Notes: generated by a model from the sequence alone, not told the origin. A stretch of 64,000 nt of DNA from Leptobrachium leishanense (GCA_009667805.1 CM019070.1:57044735-57108734), one strand, 5' to 3'. Positions 1-12,559 are shown, numbered from the stretch's first letter. A program made the numbers and translations.

Positions 1-1830
1 TGGGTGTATCCATTTTGCGATCTTTTCGTTGTAAACAGCCCCACACAATATCTTTACAGCATCTGCGCCTCACTTTGTGACATTGAGCATAGCAAGGAGT
101 AAATTGGTCAGAAAGTCCAGTAAACAGACTCTTCGCATTGCATTGTGTGGGATGTGTTCAAAGGACATCACCAGGGGATAGAGTAGAAGTCTTGTAAGCT
201 CCCTGTCTTATCTCATTCAGCTGCATCTCTTATCATGAGAAGCCTAGACAACACAATACACCCCTTACAGCCTTATCTAAATATTCACTCCCCACCCCCA
301 CAACATTGCCACATTCCTGAATACTACAGCTGTAAAGTAAAGCGTTTACACAGATTTTGGTAAATGTTGTATCATGGGAAAAATCCACAAAATGGAAACA
401 GGCGATACAAACCTATCTTTATTTTTGCTTGTTACATGAAATTACTTAAAACAAAAGAAAAAAAAACAGTGCCACGTGTTTTATAAGGTGGTTTTGTTTG
501 TAATGCGCAAGTAATCTAGTTCAGTTTATGTTAGCGGTTTAAAAATAATAGAATGTGGGGGTTTCTTTGAAAAGTATTTAGAATTTCAAAATCTTTCCAT
601 GTGTTACATGTATAATAAAAAAAACGTGGAAAATCCTCACAGTATTTGGTCCTCTACATAATCATTATTAGATAGGAATATTACTTTCATTAATATATCT
701 ATGTACAGGTGTATCATGCAAATGAAAAATTCTTATTACCGCGTCAATTTCATTTTATTTTGGGGGGGTTCTTTTTCTTCCCGAAGCAAAAGTTGTAATG
801 ACAAGCTAACTTTAGATTTACTCTCCTTTCCGTAGGAATGTGTCATGAACAAAAGATTGAAACTCGATTGCTACAAGGTTTAGAGTTTGTTACAGTCAGC
901 GACACACTTGTTTTAAATCATGGCAATAGAGTGGCCTGTGTCAACAAGCCAATAAATTAATGTATTACACTGGCTGCAGCTCAGTAGCACTCCTGACCCT
1001 TTTGTAAGTCTCTTTAAACCGTAATTTCTGTATTTTAAGTTGTGGCAGAGTCAATCAGGAAGTGAATAGCAAGTAATTGTGCCGTATTGTTTTCTCTTTC
1101 TGGGCTTTTGGCTACTACAAACACTTTTCTTTTTCATTATTCATTATTAAGCATAGCAGTGATTTATGCCCAGTGAGCGCTAATAAGCCTTTGGGATGTC
1201 ACAAAGAGCTTAGTAATTTTTTTTTACTTACCAGGACAAACCTAAAATAACAGGATGCTATCACTTTAGCCGGCTAAAGAAAACTACAGTTTGAAAAGTA
1301 GTGTGGAAGCTTCATTACAATATCTAAACCAGGTGGGAAGTTTCGCCTAATGAGTACCTCCAAGGAGGCAAAGTAACTAATGAGAGCCTGAAAGAAGCCT
1401 TTGTTTTCCTCTGTACTAATGATCAGGCTGATAATTATGCAGGAAGGCCCCATGTTTGTTGCCTAATGATGAGTAATTAAGAACAAGGCGTGGGTAGTTA
1501 AATGAAAGTCCAACAATAATACAAATGAGGAACATTAAATGAGAAATGTGATACACATTAAAAAGAAATCTGGACTGAGAAACACTTTTTTGAGATATTA
1601 AGTTTTCCAAAGTTGAGATCGGATGGACTGTTGGCCAAAAGGCAGCTCTGTAATATAGTCAAAATAGATGTGTGAAAGCACCTTTGATGTTAGTCATAGA
1701 GTTCAGCATCTCACTCAACGAAGAAGACTATAGTCAACAAAAAAACTGAAAAGATGAGAAAAAATGTATAGATAGTATTGACAACACTGATCACGCAGCG
1801 CCGAATTAAAATCTGTGTCGTCATAAATTC
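1..1830. other. AT-rich non-coding DNA
   Basis: No supported gene or recognisable element. The stretch is AT-rich with homopolymer runs. Its only open frame is a short minus-strand ORF near 1416-1610, which has no family resemblance and looks like chance. Confidence 0.5.
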
Positions 1831-1835
1831 AGGAT

Positions 1836-2420
1836 TGTCTCTCTCTTCACTCCTTCGGTGTCTCCTTTCTTGGTCTCTCTTCACCTCCAGTTCCTCTCAC
1901 AATTGAGGTACCTCAAGGCTCTGTTCTGGTTTCCCCATCTCTTCTCGATCTATAACACCTCTCTTGGCAACCTCCTCTCTTCCTATGGTTTCCAAAATCA
2001 TCTCTATGCTGATGGAACCAAAATCTACCTTTCCTCTCCCGATCTCTCTCCTACTGTTTTGGACCACAACACTGCCTACCTGTCAGTTGTCTCCAACTGG
2101 AGGACTAACCATTTCCTAAAGCTTAACTGCTCTAAATCTACCATTCTTGTCTGCCTTCCTTCTAATACCAGCATTCCTGCACCCATTTCCCTTCAGGTGA
2201 ATGGTGCAATTATTACTTCTATTTTACAGGCCCATTGACTTTGTCCTTTTAGACTCTGATCTCTCCTTCACTCCTCACATTCAGTTGCTAAGCAAATCCT
2301 ACTTCCACCTAAAAAACATTGCACGTGTTCGTCCCTATCTTAATCAGGACTCTGCTAAAATGTTCATCCAAGCTCTTATTATCTCCCGCACAGTTAGTTT
2401 TCTACGGTTCCTGACCGGTA
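1836..2420 (+). pseudogene. L2/CR1-like LINE reverse transcriptase fragment
   Basis: Degraded piece of a non-LTR retrotransposon reverse transcriptase, which copies LINE RNA into the genome. Two overlapping frames (1858-2238 and 2201-2455) carry consecutive parts of the same domain. The first includes [17 protein letters not shown] and the YADD active-site box, here changed to YADG. The second carries the thumb-side motif SFTPHIQLLSKSYFHLKNIARVRPYL. A frameshift near 2220 separates them, and the endonuclease and 5' part are absent, as expected of an old 5'-truncated copy. The exact clade (L2 or CR1) is inferred from motif wording only. Confidence 0.75.
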
Positions 2421-2459
2421 GCCTATGGGAATGGACACCTCAGAGAAAACACTGAACAT

Positions 2460-3655
2460 TGGGCTAAGGAACAGAAGAGTCATTACTTACTGTTGGTCTA
2501 TCATTGACAAGGAGGGCTGATCCGTCCCTCCTTCTCACTGCAAAGTGCAGTCCACAAAGGACTAGTTCCCCAAGGTCTTTCCGCTGGCACTGTGTTCCCA
2601 CAAGAACATGTATATGAGATCTTTGTAGTGAAGGGGTTAAATTTCTTGGCATTTATGTATATATAAAAAAAACTTTTGGGGTTTGTCTAGGTTTCTTTGG
2701 TCAACACTTGTTATTGCGTAACTTAGCCAGTCTAATGGCCCTTTTATAGGATTTGTTAGCATCTTTGTATTTTTAGGTATGATGAGGCTGACCCATTCAA
2801 ATTATATATATTTTTTTTACTTTTTGTTTTTTGGCGTTACCTGGATAACATTTCTACTCAGCCACAATGGTTTTAATTTGTTCATTTTAGATTTACTTCC
2901 AATCTGTATATGTTAAAAAATATATTCCTACATAGCCTGTATAAATACTGTATAGTCCATTTGAACGCTGTGGTTTTGGTGCAAAACCTTTCTTCCCAAT
3001 TAAAGTGTGAGTGGCTGTGTCGCCATCTTGGATGAGGACAAAGTCTCTCACAATGCTGCTGCCTGGATCTGTAGATGATTGAGAGTGGAGGGGTGGGTGG
3101 CTAGCACCTGACATGCTCCCACCAGTTTTTGTTCTTGGCGGCGCAGTATTAATGGTACGTCAAAAAACTGGGCCGCTGGGTTTTTTCACATCTGCACAGC
3201 ACCATCCCTCCCTCACGTTGACTCTGCCCAGGAAATGAATAGTTCATAACCATTTCCTGCCGCAGGGTGTATCATGCAATCCCTGTGGCGGGTCGGCTTT
3301 GAAAACGTGGGGTGTACTAGTACACCTCGCTGACTTCTATGGGCAGCCTCAGCCCCGCCCAACAGTTGGCGAGCACTGAGCGCTGTTGGGTACTGTGGGA
3401 CAGCATGAACTCAGGCCATCCCCTTGCAGCCAATGACGCGTGTCAGCAGCTAGGACAGGCCGGAGGAGACGGTCAGTAAGCAATGCATACTGGTACACCC
3501 CACCAGCGTTAACCCCTTCCCTCCAGGCACAATTTGCCCATCGTTAAGTGGTTAAACTGTTATGGATTGGCAATGCCCAATGGCAATACCAGTATTATGC
3601 CAGTTAACCTTTAATTAGTAAAACATGTAAGTAGGGAAACAGGTCATTCCAGTCA
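2460..3655. other. non-coding DNA with a possible small MITE
   Basis: No gene seen. A short inverted repeat (about 3306-3325 against 3486-3504, built on GGGGTGTACTAGTACACC) encloses GC-richer DNA and could be an old MITE. The ends are not clear enough to call. Confidence 0.3.
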
Positions 3656-4669
3656 TATACAGTTGCAAGAAAAAGTATGTGAACCCTTTAGGATTACGTG
3701 GAGTTTTGCATGAATTGGTCATAAAATGTGCTCTGATCTTCATCGAAGTCACAACAATTTGAAAAACACAGTCTGCTTAAAATAATACAACACAAACATT
3801 ATATGTTTTTATTGAACAGAACATGTAAACATTCACAGTGCAGGGTGGAAAAAGGATGTGAACCTTTGGACTTAATAACTGGTTGACCCTCCTTTGGCAG
3901 CAATAACCTCAACCAAACGTTTCCTGTAGTTGCAGATCAGACCTGCACAACGATCTGGAGTAATTTTGGACCACTCCTCTTCACAAAACAGTTTCAGCGT
4001 AGCAATATTCTTGGGATGTCTGGTGTGAATTGCTCTCTTAAGGTCATGCCACAGCATTTCAATCGGGTTGAGGTCAGGACTCTGACTGGGCCACTCCAGA
4101 AGGCGTATTTTGTTTTGTTGAAGCCATTCTTTTGTTGAATTACTTGTATGCTTTGGGTCATTGTCCTGTTACATCACCCATCCTCTGCGGAGCTTCAGTT
4201 GGCGGACAGATGGTCTTACGTTTTCCTGCAAAATGCCTTGATAAACTCTGGAATTCATTTTTCAATCAATGACAACAATCCGTCCAGGCCCTGAAGCAGC
4301 AAAGCAGCCCCAAACCATGATGCTCCCTCTGCCATATTTTACAGTGGGATGAGGTTTTGATGTTGGTGTGCTGTGCCTTTTTTTCTCCACACATAGTGTG
4401 TGTTTTTTCCAAACAACTCAACTTTGGTTTAATCTGTCCACAGAATATTTTGCCAGTAGTGCTGTGGAACATCCAGGTGCTCTTTTGCAAACTTCAAATG
4501 TGCTGCAATATTCTTTTTGGACAGCAATGGCTTCCTCCGTGGCAGTGGCGTAACTAGAAACCTGAGGGCCCCGGTGCAAGAATCCATGAAGGGCCCCCCC
4601 AACCCCCCCCAAAAAAAGATCCATATTTTTACCTTTTTTGTTTTCCTGCAATATAAAAAAGATAGTATT

Positions 4670-4760
4670 GCCCCCAGCTCACATGGATATATATATTGCC
4701 CCCAGCTCACATGGACATATATTGCCCCCAGCTCACATGGACATATATTGCCCCCAGACC
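4670..4760. repeat. minisatellite, left part of outer array
   Basis: About three copies of a ~27-bp unit with core GCCCCCAGCTCACATGGA(CA)TAT. This is the left remainder of the outer element's array, separated from the rest by the inner hAT insertion. Confidence 0.8.
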
Positions 4761-4844
4761 CAGTGGCGTAGCGTGGGTTTTCAGCGCCCGGGGCCAGCCA
4801 AGAATTGTGCGCCCCCACCTGTGGACACGTTATCGATATTGCCC

Positions 4845-5085
4845 CAGCTCTCACATGGATTTGCCCCAGCTCATTGATTTGCCCCCAGCTCACACATGGA
4901 TTTGCCCCAGCTCACACATGGATTTGCCCCAGCTCACACATGGATTTGCCCCCAGCTCACACATGGATTTGCCCCAGCTCACACATGGATTTGCCCCCAG
5001 CTCACACATGGATTTGCCCCCAGCTCACACATGGATTTGCCCCCAGCTCACACATGGATTTGCCCCCAGCTCTCACCTGGATATT
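4845..5085. repeat. minisatellite inside inner hAT element
   Basis: About nine head-to-tail copies of a 25-26 bp unit, core GATTTGCCCCAGCTCACACA. Unit length varies by one C, which rotates the reading frame and creates overlapping artefact ORFs. The motif is closely related to the outer element's array. Confidence 0.88.
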
Positions 5086-5101
5086 GCTCCAGCTCCGGCA
5101 G

Positions 5102-5370
5102 GGGTTGAGGGGACCCAGATGCCGGGCAGCGCCGGAGTGCCTGCCCGGTCCTGAAGAGTCCGTCCTGTTGAAGGGGATGCGGCTGCGTGGCGGGCGTGCG
5201 CAGGTCACGCGGTCCGGCCAGTAAGGTGGTACAGAGACTCAGTACCACCTGATTAGCCGGACCACGTGACCGGCTGCGCCTGCACGCAGCCGCTTCCCTT
5301 TAACAGGACGGACTCTTCAGGACCGGGCAGGCACTCCGGCGCTGCCCGGCATCTGGGTCCCCTCAACCCC
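5102..5370. repeat. GC-rich palindrome of inner hAT element
   Basis: Long inverted repeat centred near 5235. The arm at about 5102-5170 (GGGGTTGAGGGGACCCAG...) is matched by its complement at about 5302-5370, and the match continues with breaks towards the centre. A single strand could form a stem of well over 100 bp. Confidence 0.85.
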
Positions 5371-5458
5371 GGGCCAGTTTTAGGGGCGCAAATGCGCCCC
5401 TAACAAAACTGCGCCTGGGGCCACGGCCCCCCCAGCCCCCCCCCACGCTACGCCACTG

Positions 5459-6350
5459 CCCAGACCACACATGGATATATTGCCCCCAGGCCACACATGG
5501 ATATATTGCCCCAGCTCACACATGGATATTTTTGCCCCCAGCTCATGGATATACTGCCCCAACACATGGATATACTGCCCCAGCACATGGATATGCCCCA
5601 GCTCATGGATATGCCCCAGCTCATGGATATACTGCCCCAGCTCATGGATATACTGCCCCAGCTCTGCCCCAGCTCATGGATATACTGCCCCAGCTCTGCC
5701 CCAGCACATGGATATACTGCCCCAGCTCATGGATATACTGCCCCAGCTCTGCCCCAGCTCATGGATATACTGCCCCAGCTCTGCCCCAGCTCATGGATAT
5801 GCCCCAGCTCATGGATATACTGCCCCAGCTCTGCCCCAGCTCATGGATATACTGCCCCAGCGCTGCCCCAGCTCAAGGATATACTGCCCCAGCTCTGCCC
5901 CAGCTCATGGATATACTGCCCCAGCTCTGCCCCAGCGCATGGATATGCCCCAGCTCATGGATATACTGCCCCAGCTCTCATGGTCATGGATATACTGCCC
6001 CAGCTCTGCCCCAGCTCATGGATATACTGCCCCAGCTCTGCCCCAGCTCATGGATATACTGCCCCAGCTCATGGATATACTGCCCCAGCTCTGCCCCAGC
6101 TCATGGATATACTGCCCCAGCTCTGCCCCAGCTCATGGATATACTGCCCCAGCTCTGCCCCAGCTCATGGATATACTGCTGCCCAGCTCTGCCCCAGCTC
6201 ATGGATATACTGCCCCAGCTCTGCCCCAGCTCATGGATATACTGCCCCAGCTCTGCCCCAGCTCATGGATATACTGCCCCAGCTCTGCCCCAGCTCATGG
6301 ATATACTGCCCCAGCTCTGCCCCAGCTCATGGATATACTGCCCCCAGCTC
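5459..6350. repeat. CCCCAGCTCATGGATATACTG minisatellite array
   Basis: About 30 copies of a 21-bp unit with core GCCCCAGCTCATGGATATAC, often alternating with an extra 12-bp piece GCCCCAGCTCT to give 33-bp higher-order units. Units of 21 and 33 bp are multiples of three, so several frames stay open for 300-430 codons. Those ORFs (rich in HGYTAPA, MDILPQL or WIYCPSS) are not genes. Confidence 0.93.
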
Positions 6351-6409
6351 TTACCTCTGCTGGCCCCCAGGGCCCAGGCCCAGGGCAGGCTCTGCCGGCG
6401 TTCCGTTCT

Positions 6410-6568
6410 TCTGAGGCGAGCGGCCGCTGGAAACATGCGTCTTGGCCGCTCGCCGGAAACCACCTGATCAGCGCGAGGTCTCGCGAGAGGATCTCGTGCG
6501 CTGGTCAGGTGGTTTCTCTCCCATGTGAGCGGCCAAGCTGCATGTCAGCGGCCGCTCGCAGGGAGAGG
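6410..6568. repeat. GC-rich palindrome of outer hAT element
   Basis: Inverted repeat containing GAGCGGCCGCTGG on the left and its near-complement before 6568, around a centre with CTCGCGAGAGGATCTCGTGCG. It occupies the same place after the array as the palindrome in the inner element. Confidence 0.7.
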
Positions 6569-6639
6569 GACGGCCAGCGCGCGGCTCCCAGATTCCGGCG
6601 CTTATTGCCGGAATCTGGCGGCGGCGCTGGGCCCCCCTC

Positions 6640-6704
6640 CAGTGGCGGAATGCCAGGGCCCGGTCGCAACTGCGACCGCTGCGACCCTGGTACTTCCGCC
6701 ACTG
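6640..6704. repeat. 65-bp terminal palindrome of outer hAT element
   Basis: CAGTGGCGGAATGCCAGGG on the left is mirrored by a CCCTGGTACTTCCGCCACTG right end, giving a hairpin that ends exactly at the element's right terminus. It could be a small hAT MITE in its own right or a subterminal structure. Confidence 0.6.
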
Positions 6705-6864
6705 CTCCGTGGTGTCTTCCCATGTACAGTACTCCATTCTTGTGTCAACAAAAATGTTAGCATGTGCCAGAGATTTCTGTAAGTCTTTAGCTGACACTCT
6801 AGGATTCTTCTTTACCTCATTAAGCATTCTGCGCTGTGCTCTTGCAGTCATCTTTACAAGATGA

Positions 6865-7126
<262 letters not shown>

Positions 7127-7412
7127 TAATATCACACTGATTGGACTCCAAGGTTGGCTCACTCCTGCCTCCAATTAGCTCTTGGAGTAGTCATTAGGCT
7201 AGGGGTTCACATACCTTTTCCACCTGCACTGTGAATGTTTACATGTTATGTTCAGTAAACACATGAAAACATATGTTTGTGTTGTATTATTTTAAGCAGA
7301 CTGTTTTTCAAATTGTTGTGACTTAGATGAAGATCAGAGCACATTTTATGACCAATTCATGCAAAACTCCACGTAATCCCAAAGGGTTCGCATACTTTTT
7401 CTTGCAACTGTA

Positions 7413-9498
7413 GATACTTTCCATTGTTTTGTTACATTAGTGGTCTCCTCTTGCCTCCTCTACTTGACACATAGTACTCTAATTGAGAACATTGAGGCAT
7501 ACACAGACTGAATTTCATAATAAGGAGCACCATCATTTTAGTAAATAACAGCCTACGATAGTATACTAAGCCCCAGCAGACAGGCGAAGGCACGTCTGGG
7601 TCAACTTTAAAAGACAATTAAGCTCTAGCATTGAAAAAGATATAAAGCAGGATTTATACTCATATTTCAATTAGGAGATGACCCTACGGACTATATTAAA
7701 TCTATAATGTATTATATAATACAAAATGCTGTTATATTACTCTCCCTAGGTGCTAATCTCATGCATAACATTCTACCTATAAAATCACATGTGATTGAAT
7801 TATTTTTCTCATGTGAAATAAACCTTTTGGTTGCGTGAAGATTATTAAACCTGTCTAAACCCATTCCAGTTTTTCCCCAGTATTTGTCATTTTACATGTG
7901 TTGCTATTTTTTTCTCGCCCTAATCAGATCAGTTTCTTAAATCTCCCCATTAAAAATAATTGTGCGCTCCGCCGCAAGTGTAATTCACAAGACGTCCTAA
8001 TACTTTTGTTGATGAAATCTCCCAGATTAAACATGTTAAATGAGAAAAAAAAAAGAAGAAAAAAAAAAGTTAATTTTTTTCTACCACCTGCCATAAGTAA
8101 AGAGCTTTAATAATTTTCCTTAGCGGACTCAGATGCTTTTTAATATTTTTTTCCCAGCATATTCACCATTATTTTTGAATTATATTGTATATTTTCAGTA
8201 ACTGACGAACACCTCCGACAATATTGGTTTTAAACTGAGGCAAAGCATTCTGCTTCCTGCTTCATTTAATCATCCTGTGGTTCGTACTCGGAATTTTAAT
8301 AATAACAGAAAAAAAAACATAAACGGAGCACAGTGTCATTTTTAACAAGGTTGGGAAAGGGTATAGTGTGATAAGTCAGCCTGATTTTAACTTTTATGAG
8401 TTATGTAACACAGCCAGTCTGGTTTAACAGCTACATAGTCATTTTATTATTTCTCAAAATATATATAAATATATATGGAAACCCATGAGGCCAACTGATC
8501 TCTATAACACTTCCTATTATGTGTGGCCATTTGAGAATTCAACATATTGCCGAGGAAGTACATTTAATGGAAGTTAGTGTCTCAAATTCCATATGTTATT
8601 ATCTGTCATTTAATAGAGAGTTTAATTTCTATATTCCAGAAATGTTGTATAATAGACGCTGCTGGTCTGTAGGAAATTGTTTTTAGAAATCCCCATGCTA
8701 CGGGTGATATAAAGACATTTCTACAAATGGAATCTCTCTTGTCTGAATAGAGTACAATGAACTTTGAAACCAAGCCAGAGTTAAATTGCTTAAATGCCTA
8801 TATTTTTTTATACTTTTTCAGTTTACCACTAATTTGTTGCCGCTAAATTATGCAAAAATAACGAACTTAAAAAAGAAAAACAATTAAGAAAAACCATTGA
8901 AAAAAAATAATCCCTCCTTGAAAGAGAATGTTATGTATTTCTGTTTAAAACAAAACAATTAAGTATCCAAATTTTTTAATCTCAGGTTAACTTTTACTGC
9001 AAGTGATGATTACTAACTGAATATTACCTTTATATATTTTTCATTTTAACCACAAATAATGTAATGTAATTGTCGTCTGTATGAGCCCCAATAGTGTTAG
9101 CAGCAGTATTTTCGTTGTGTCTGTGTTTGTATTTTTTTTGGTTATGAGCATTCTGATTAGAACAATTATTTGACTGTATCTCTCAATCTAATTGAGTTTG
9201 CAGTTTTCATCTTCCCATCCAATTAATGGATTCTATTAGGAAAGCTTTATTCTTCAATTATCTGTTGGTTGAGGTTTTGTAAGAAAGTAATTAAATCCGA
9301 ATCGAGACAGCGAGCAAAAAGACAATATAAATGGAAATGTGAATGGTGTGCAACACAAAGAGTTAACGACAATAAAAAAAAAAAGATGGCCCATCACCAC
9401 GTGAGCTGTAACTGAAGGAGCGGGCAAAACAAGGGGTTGAAATGAGGGGTGATTGATTGGGGTGGGGGGATATGGAAAAAGACACTACAGTACAAATA
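7413..9498. other. AT-rich non-coding DNA
   Basis: No genes and no transposon ends recognised. Poly(A) and poly(T) runs and long unbroken AT-rich stretches dominate. Parts look non-repetitive and could include regulatory or conserved non-coding sequence, but that cannot be judged from one sequence. Confidence 0.4.
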
Positions 9499-9499
9499 A

Positions 9500-9595
9500 G
9501 GTACCGGCTGGATGGAGTAGAGGTAACATCACTGCTCTATAACCGTGGAGACACAGGTTTGAATCCCAGCCAGAGCACCTCTCTGGTGTGCTCAG
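9500..9595 (+). repeat. tRNA-derived SINE, 5' part
   Basis: Matches the head of the full-length SINE at 18558: GGATGGAGTAGAGGTAAC resembles an A box, and GGTTTGAATCC a diverged B box of the RNA polymerase III promoter. It lacks the GTGTCCTTGGGCAAGACAC body, so it is 3'-truncated. Confidence 0.75.
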
Positions 9596-11850
9596 CGTGC
9601 AAGGCTCGATCCTCCTATGAACGATCGCGCTTTGCAGCCCCGTCTACGGGGAGGTTTCAGGACGTCCGTAGCACGCCCGCTGTTGAACGCGCAATTCTTG
9701 TGCGCCTTACAGTGTGTGACCGGCCCCATTGAAGCGTCACAACACTGCGATGGACGTCGGGAGGCACGTCAGTATAGGCATGTACTAAATGTATACATAA
9801 CTCATTATTCAGCATCACTAAAATATATATAACTAACTGGTTTTACTTCAAAATTTTACTGAAAACGACTAAATCCTAATCTTCCCCTTAATTTCCCCCA
9901 AATAACTCGCACTACGAATATCAAAGTACAGTGTATGAAGAACAAAAGACCCCAGAGGGTAAATATAAAAGTTAAAAAATAAAAGAGCTGTTTTAACTGT
10001 AACGCATACAATTATTACAGTTAATTGTTACAGATGTTTTCAAGAATTTGAAAAATGTAACATAAAATTAACCCCTCAGGGTAAGAAATGCAGCTGATCA
10101 TACTACTATATACAGATCAAGCACTGAAAAATACTTTGCCTATTAAGGGCACAGTCTCTGATGCACACGTAGAGTGTAGAGACAGGACGAAGCAGTCAAA
10201 TTGACATGATAAGTGTTAACCGACATGGAACTCAATACTATGCCCTAAGACAGGTATGATTCGCTTCCACAGCGTTCTTAGGGCCCGCCAACACATTTGT
10301 TATTGCCGAACTGTCACAGCCTAGTTGTAGCCATGGGATCCCATTGTGAGTGGTTCCCAGCACTCATTCCCAATCAGGGTGTATCGGTTATGTGCCACAT
10401 CCTTAACGTGATTTCATCCTGTAGCACAGATACATTCCATATCATTATGTTTCATAAGGTTTGTGTCTTTCCTTTTGATACTTGTGTCTCAGAAATCACC
10501 TTTATTCCATGACTAGTTACTGTGGTTCTCCATATAATGTGGGGTAAGAGCATTGAAAGTCCCTATAATCATGGGCCTATGAAAGGACGGATTCTCCCTT
10601 CCAAATCTGAGGACTATCCTCTGCCCGAAGAGACTTCAATCCATGTACACTGCGTAGCATCCTGTATTTTGCTCAACAGTGCTCTGTGCATTGCTGAAAA
10701 AGCCAATGCATCTCAATGCAATTTCATTGAGAGGTATTAGATTACCTGAATGCTCAATCAAGTATTCAGCCCTCTTTCAAAATGACAGCAATGCTTCTTC
10801 CATGGAACAGGTGGACATGTGACCAAATGAAACCTTAGTGCTTGAAAAGAGGTACGTTTACAAACATATTCTAAGGAAGTGTGTCCTCCTTTCCCGGGCG
10901 TTGCCTAGCAACCGTGGACGCTATGGCAGCCGCGAGCAACCAGAACAGATAAGGGAGGGAGAAACGACTTGCGTCCTGTCAAAGGACGCCGAGCAGAGAG
11001 CAATGGCTGAGGGATTACACCAGCAGCAGGCAAATCCCAGTACTCGGACAGTGAGCCCCCCTCGCGTGAAGGAGACAGGTGCCACTTCGTTGCATGAAGG
11101 GGCAGACGCCAGCGCCGTTGAGAGGGGCAGGCGCTGGCCCGCTTCAAAGGGTGGGTGCTGGCCTGCTTAGAGGGCGCAGCCTGGCTTCGGAACCTGATGG
11201 AGGAGGGCGGACCGTGCCTTGTTCAGGGGGGAGCTCCACACCGCGGCCCTTGACAGGCCGGCAAAATTCCACCCCTGACAAAGGGCCGCCAGGTGCCGTT
11301 GCTCCACCCGGCTCCATGGACGGGCCGGCCCTGGTAACAACGGTGTCTGGGGAGTGAGTAGGGGTTAAAATTTTAGTTCTCCGCTGCCCCCCTTCCTTTC
11401 CAATTTTTATCTAACATTCCTTTGATTGAAATTAAATTTATACATATTTTTGGGAAATTTAATTGATTCAAATTCATATTTAAAGATTTATTGGTTTGTG
11501 AAAGGACTTGTAATCTTTTGTGCTCCCTCGATTATTTTTTCTTTCAATGTTTCTTCACATTATAAACCCATATACAAAAAATCAGCTATTCTTCAACTTC
11601 CTTTCCCACCATATATATGAAATTTGTTTTTAATGGTCAAATTTGGACAACATTTTCAGCACACAGAAAGTTCGCCCAAAAATGGAGTTGCAGTCAAAAC
11701 CTGAATATTATATAAGGTAATTGCAACTGAACCAACAGCAAATAAGGCACAGAAATACACCAGTGTGTCGCTAACATGTTTACAAACGCACCTAAATTCC
11801 AAACTGCAGAAAAACATGCAAGTTCACAAAAACAAGCCTCATCGCCAACT
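9596..11850. other. non-coding DNA with a GC-rich island
   Basis: Mostly unrecognised. A GC-rich piece at about 9590-9770 and another at 10890-11350 stand out; the second has several overlapping short ORFs on both strands and no family resemblance. No first exon or splice pattern could be supported. Confidence 0.4.
10900..10913. promoter_or_regulatory. RFX X-box-like palindrome
   Basis: GTTGCCTAGCAACC is a near-perfect inverted repeat matching the RFX-family X-box pattern. It sits at the edge of a GC-rich segment. Function is not shown; a single match may be chance or part of a repeat. Confidence 0.3.
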
Positions 11851-11854
11851 CGAT

Positions 11855-12550
11855 AAACAAGGATGCTGCTGTCCTAAAAATATAAGTATATACACATAGT
11901 GCAGTACAGCTATAGAAACGTGTACCTTAAAAAAGGATAATACTCACAAGATTTATTTATTTTTTTGCAACGTATTTTACCAGGAAGGATACATTGAGAT
12001 TTCTCTTGTTTTCAAATATGTCCTGGGTTCAAGAAAATTGAAATTTTACAGTCGTTACAGAAATACAAAGTAATAAATGCAAGATATTAAAAACAAAACA
12101 CATTTATACAGATTAACACAGAAAATAAATATGTAAGTAATATAGTCACTATAAGGGAGTCCCATAAGGGAGTAAATTATTGGTATCAGGGTGAGCTCTT
12201 TCCTGTTATTTTGTATTAAATGTCTTCGATGTATCCGCTGTTGTTGCTAGTTTAGGTAGAGTGAAGCTTCTTGTGGTTTATATTTAAAAAAGTATAAAAC
12301 TCACAAGATCCCGTAAGGGAGTCGATTCTTGGTACCAGGGCCAGCGTCTCAGAGCGCTGACTACGGTCATCTTTCCAATGAGGTCCACCAACCACTGGGA
12401 TTGTTACCAAATGTTACCCTATTACCAACAACCGACTCACTTATGGGATCTTGTGAGTTTTATGCTTTTTTTTAGGCTACGTTTCGATAGCTGTACTGCA
12501 CTTTGTGTATATGTTTGTATCTTTAGAACAGAAACGTCCTTGTTTATTCC
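11855..12550. repeat. foldback (inverted-repeat) element
   Basis: Arms of about 100 bp at 11855-11953 and 12452-12550 are near reverse complements. Shared pieces include CTTGTGAGT, AGCTGTACTGCACT and CCTTGTTTAT. Inside, AAAACTCACAAGATCCCGTAAGGGAGT near 12296 is mirrored near 12460, so the symmetry is multi-layered. A LINE/SINE tail has inserted near the left arm. Confidence 0.75.
11953..12135 (-). repeat. LINE/SINE 3' tail copy
   Basis: On the minus strand it reads as the tail also seen at 48580-48765: CTTGAAAACAAGAGAAATCTC, then CAATGTATCCTTCCTGGTAA. The tail is shared with the tRNA-derived SINE but the upstream part differs, suggesting the partner LINE rather than the SINE. Confidence 0.7.
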
Positions 12551-12559
12551 AGCTGTTTC

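Larger units (their letters stand above)
4761..5458. mobile_element. non-autonomous hAT-type element (inner)
   Basis: Starts CAGTGGCGTAGCGTGGG and ends with the inverted form CCACGCTACGCCACTG. It is flanked by the perfect 8-bp duplication CCCAGACC (4753-4760 and 5459-5466). It sits within the repeat array of the outer element. Inside are its own minisatellite and a long palindrome. It shares its ends with the copy at 45740-46655. Confidence 0.92.
4543..6704. mobile_element. non-autonomous hAT-type element (outer), inside Tc1
   Basis: Begins CAGTGGCGTAACTAG and ends with the complement of CAGTGGCGGAAGTACC. It is flanked by a perfect 8-bp duplication CTCCGTGG (4535-4542 and 6705-6712), the hAT signature. 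It interrupts the Tc1 transposase frame exactly. There is no transposase. The content is a CCCCAGCTCA-type minisatellite, a second nested hAT element and GC-rich palindromes. The apparent long ORFs across it are artefacts of the repeat. Confidence 0.9.

Noticed and set aside
5459..6350. CRISPR-like array of direct repeats
   Set aside because: Units are head to tail without unique spacers, lie in a hAT element, and the window is eukaryotic.
5471..6760. Open frames of 305-429 codons rich in HGYTAPA or WIYCPSS
   Set aside because: They are translations of a 21/33-bp minisatellite, whose unit is a multiple of three and so stays open in several frames; no non-repetitive domain is present.
10838..11357. 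Possible host first exon in the GC-rich island
   Set aside because: Overlapping short ORFs on both strands, no family resemblance and no consistent splice sites.
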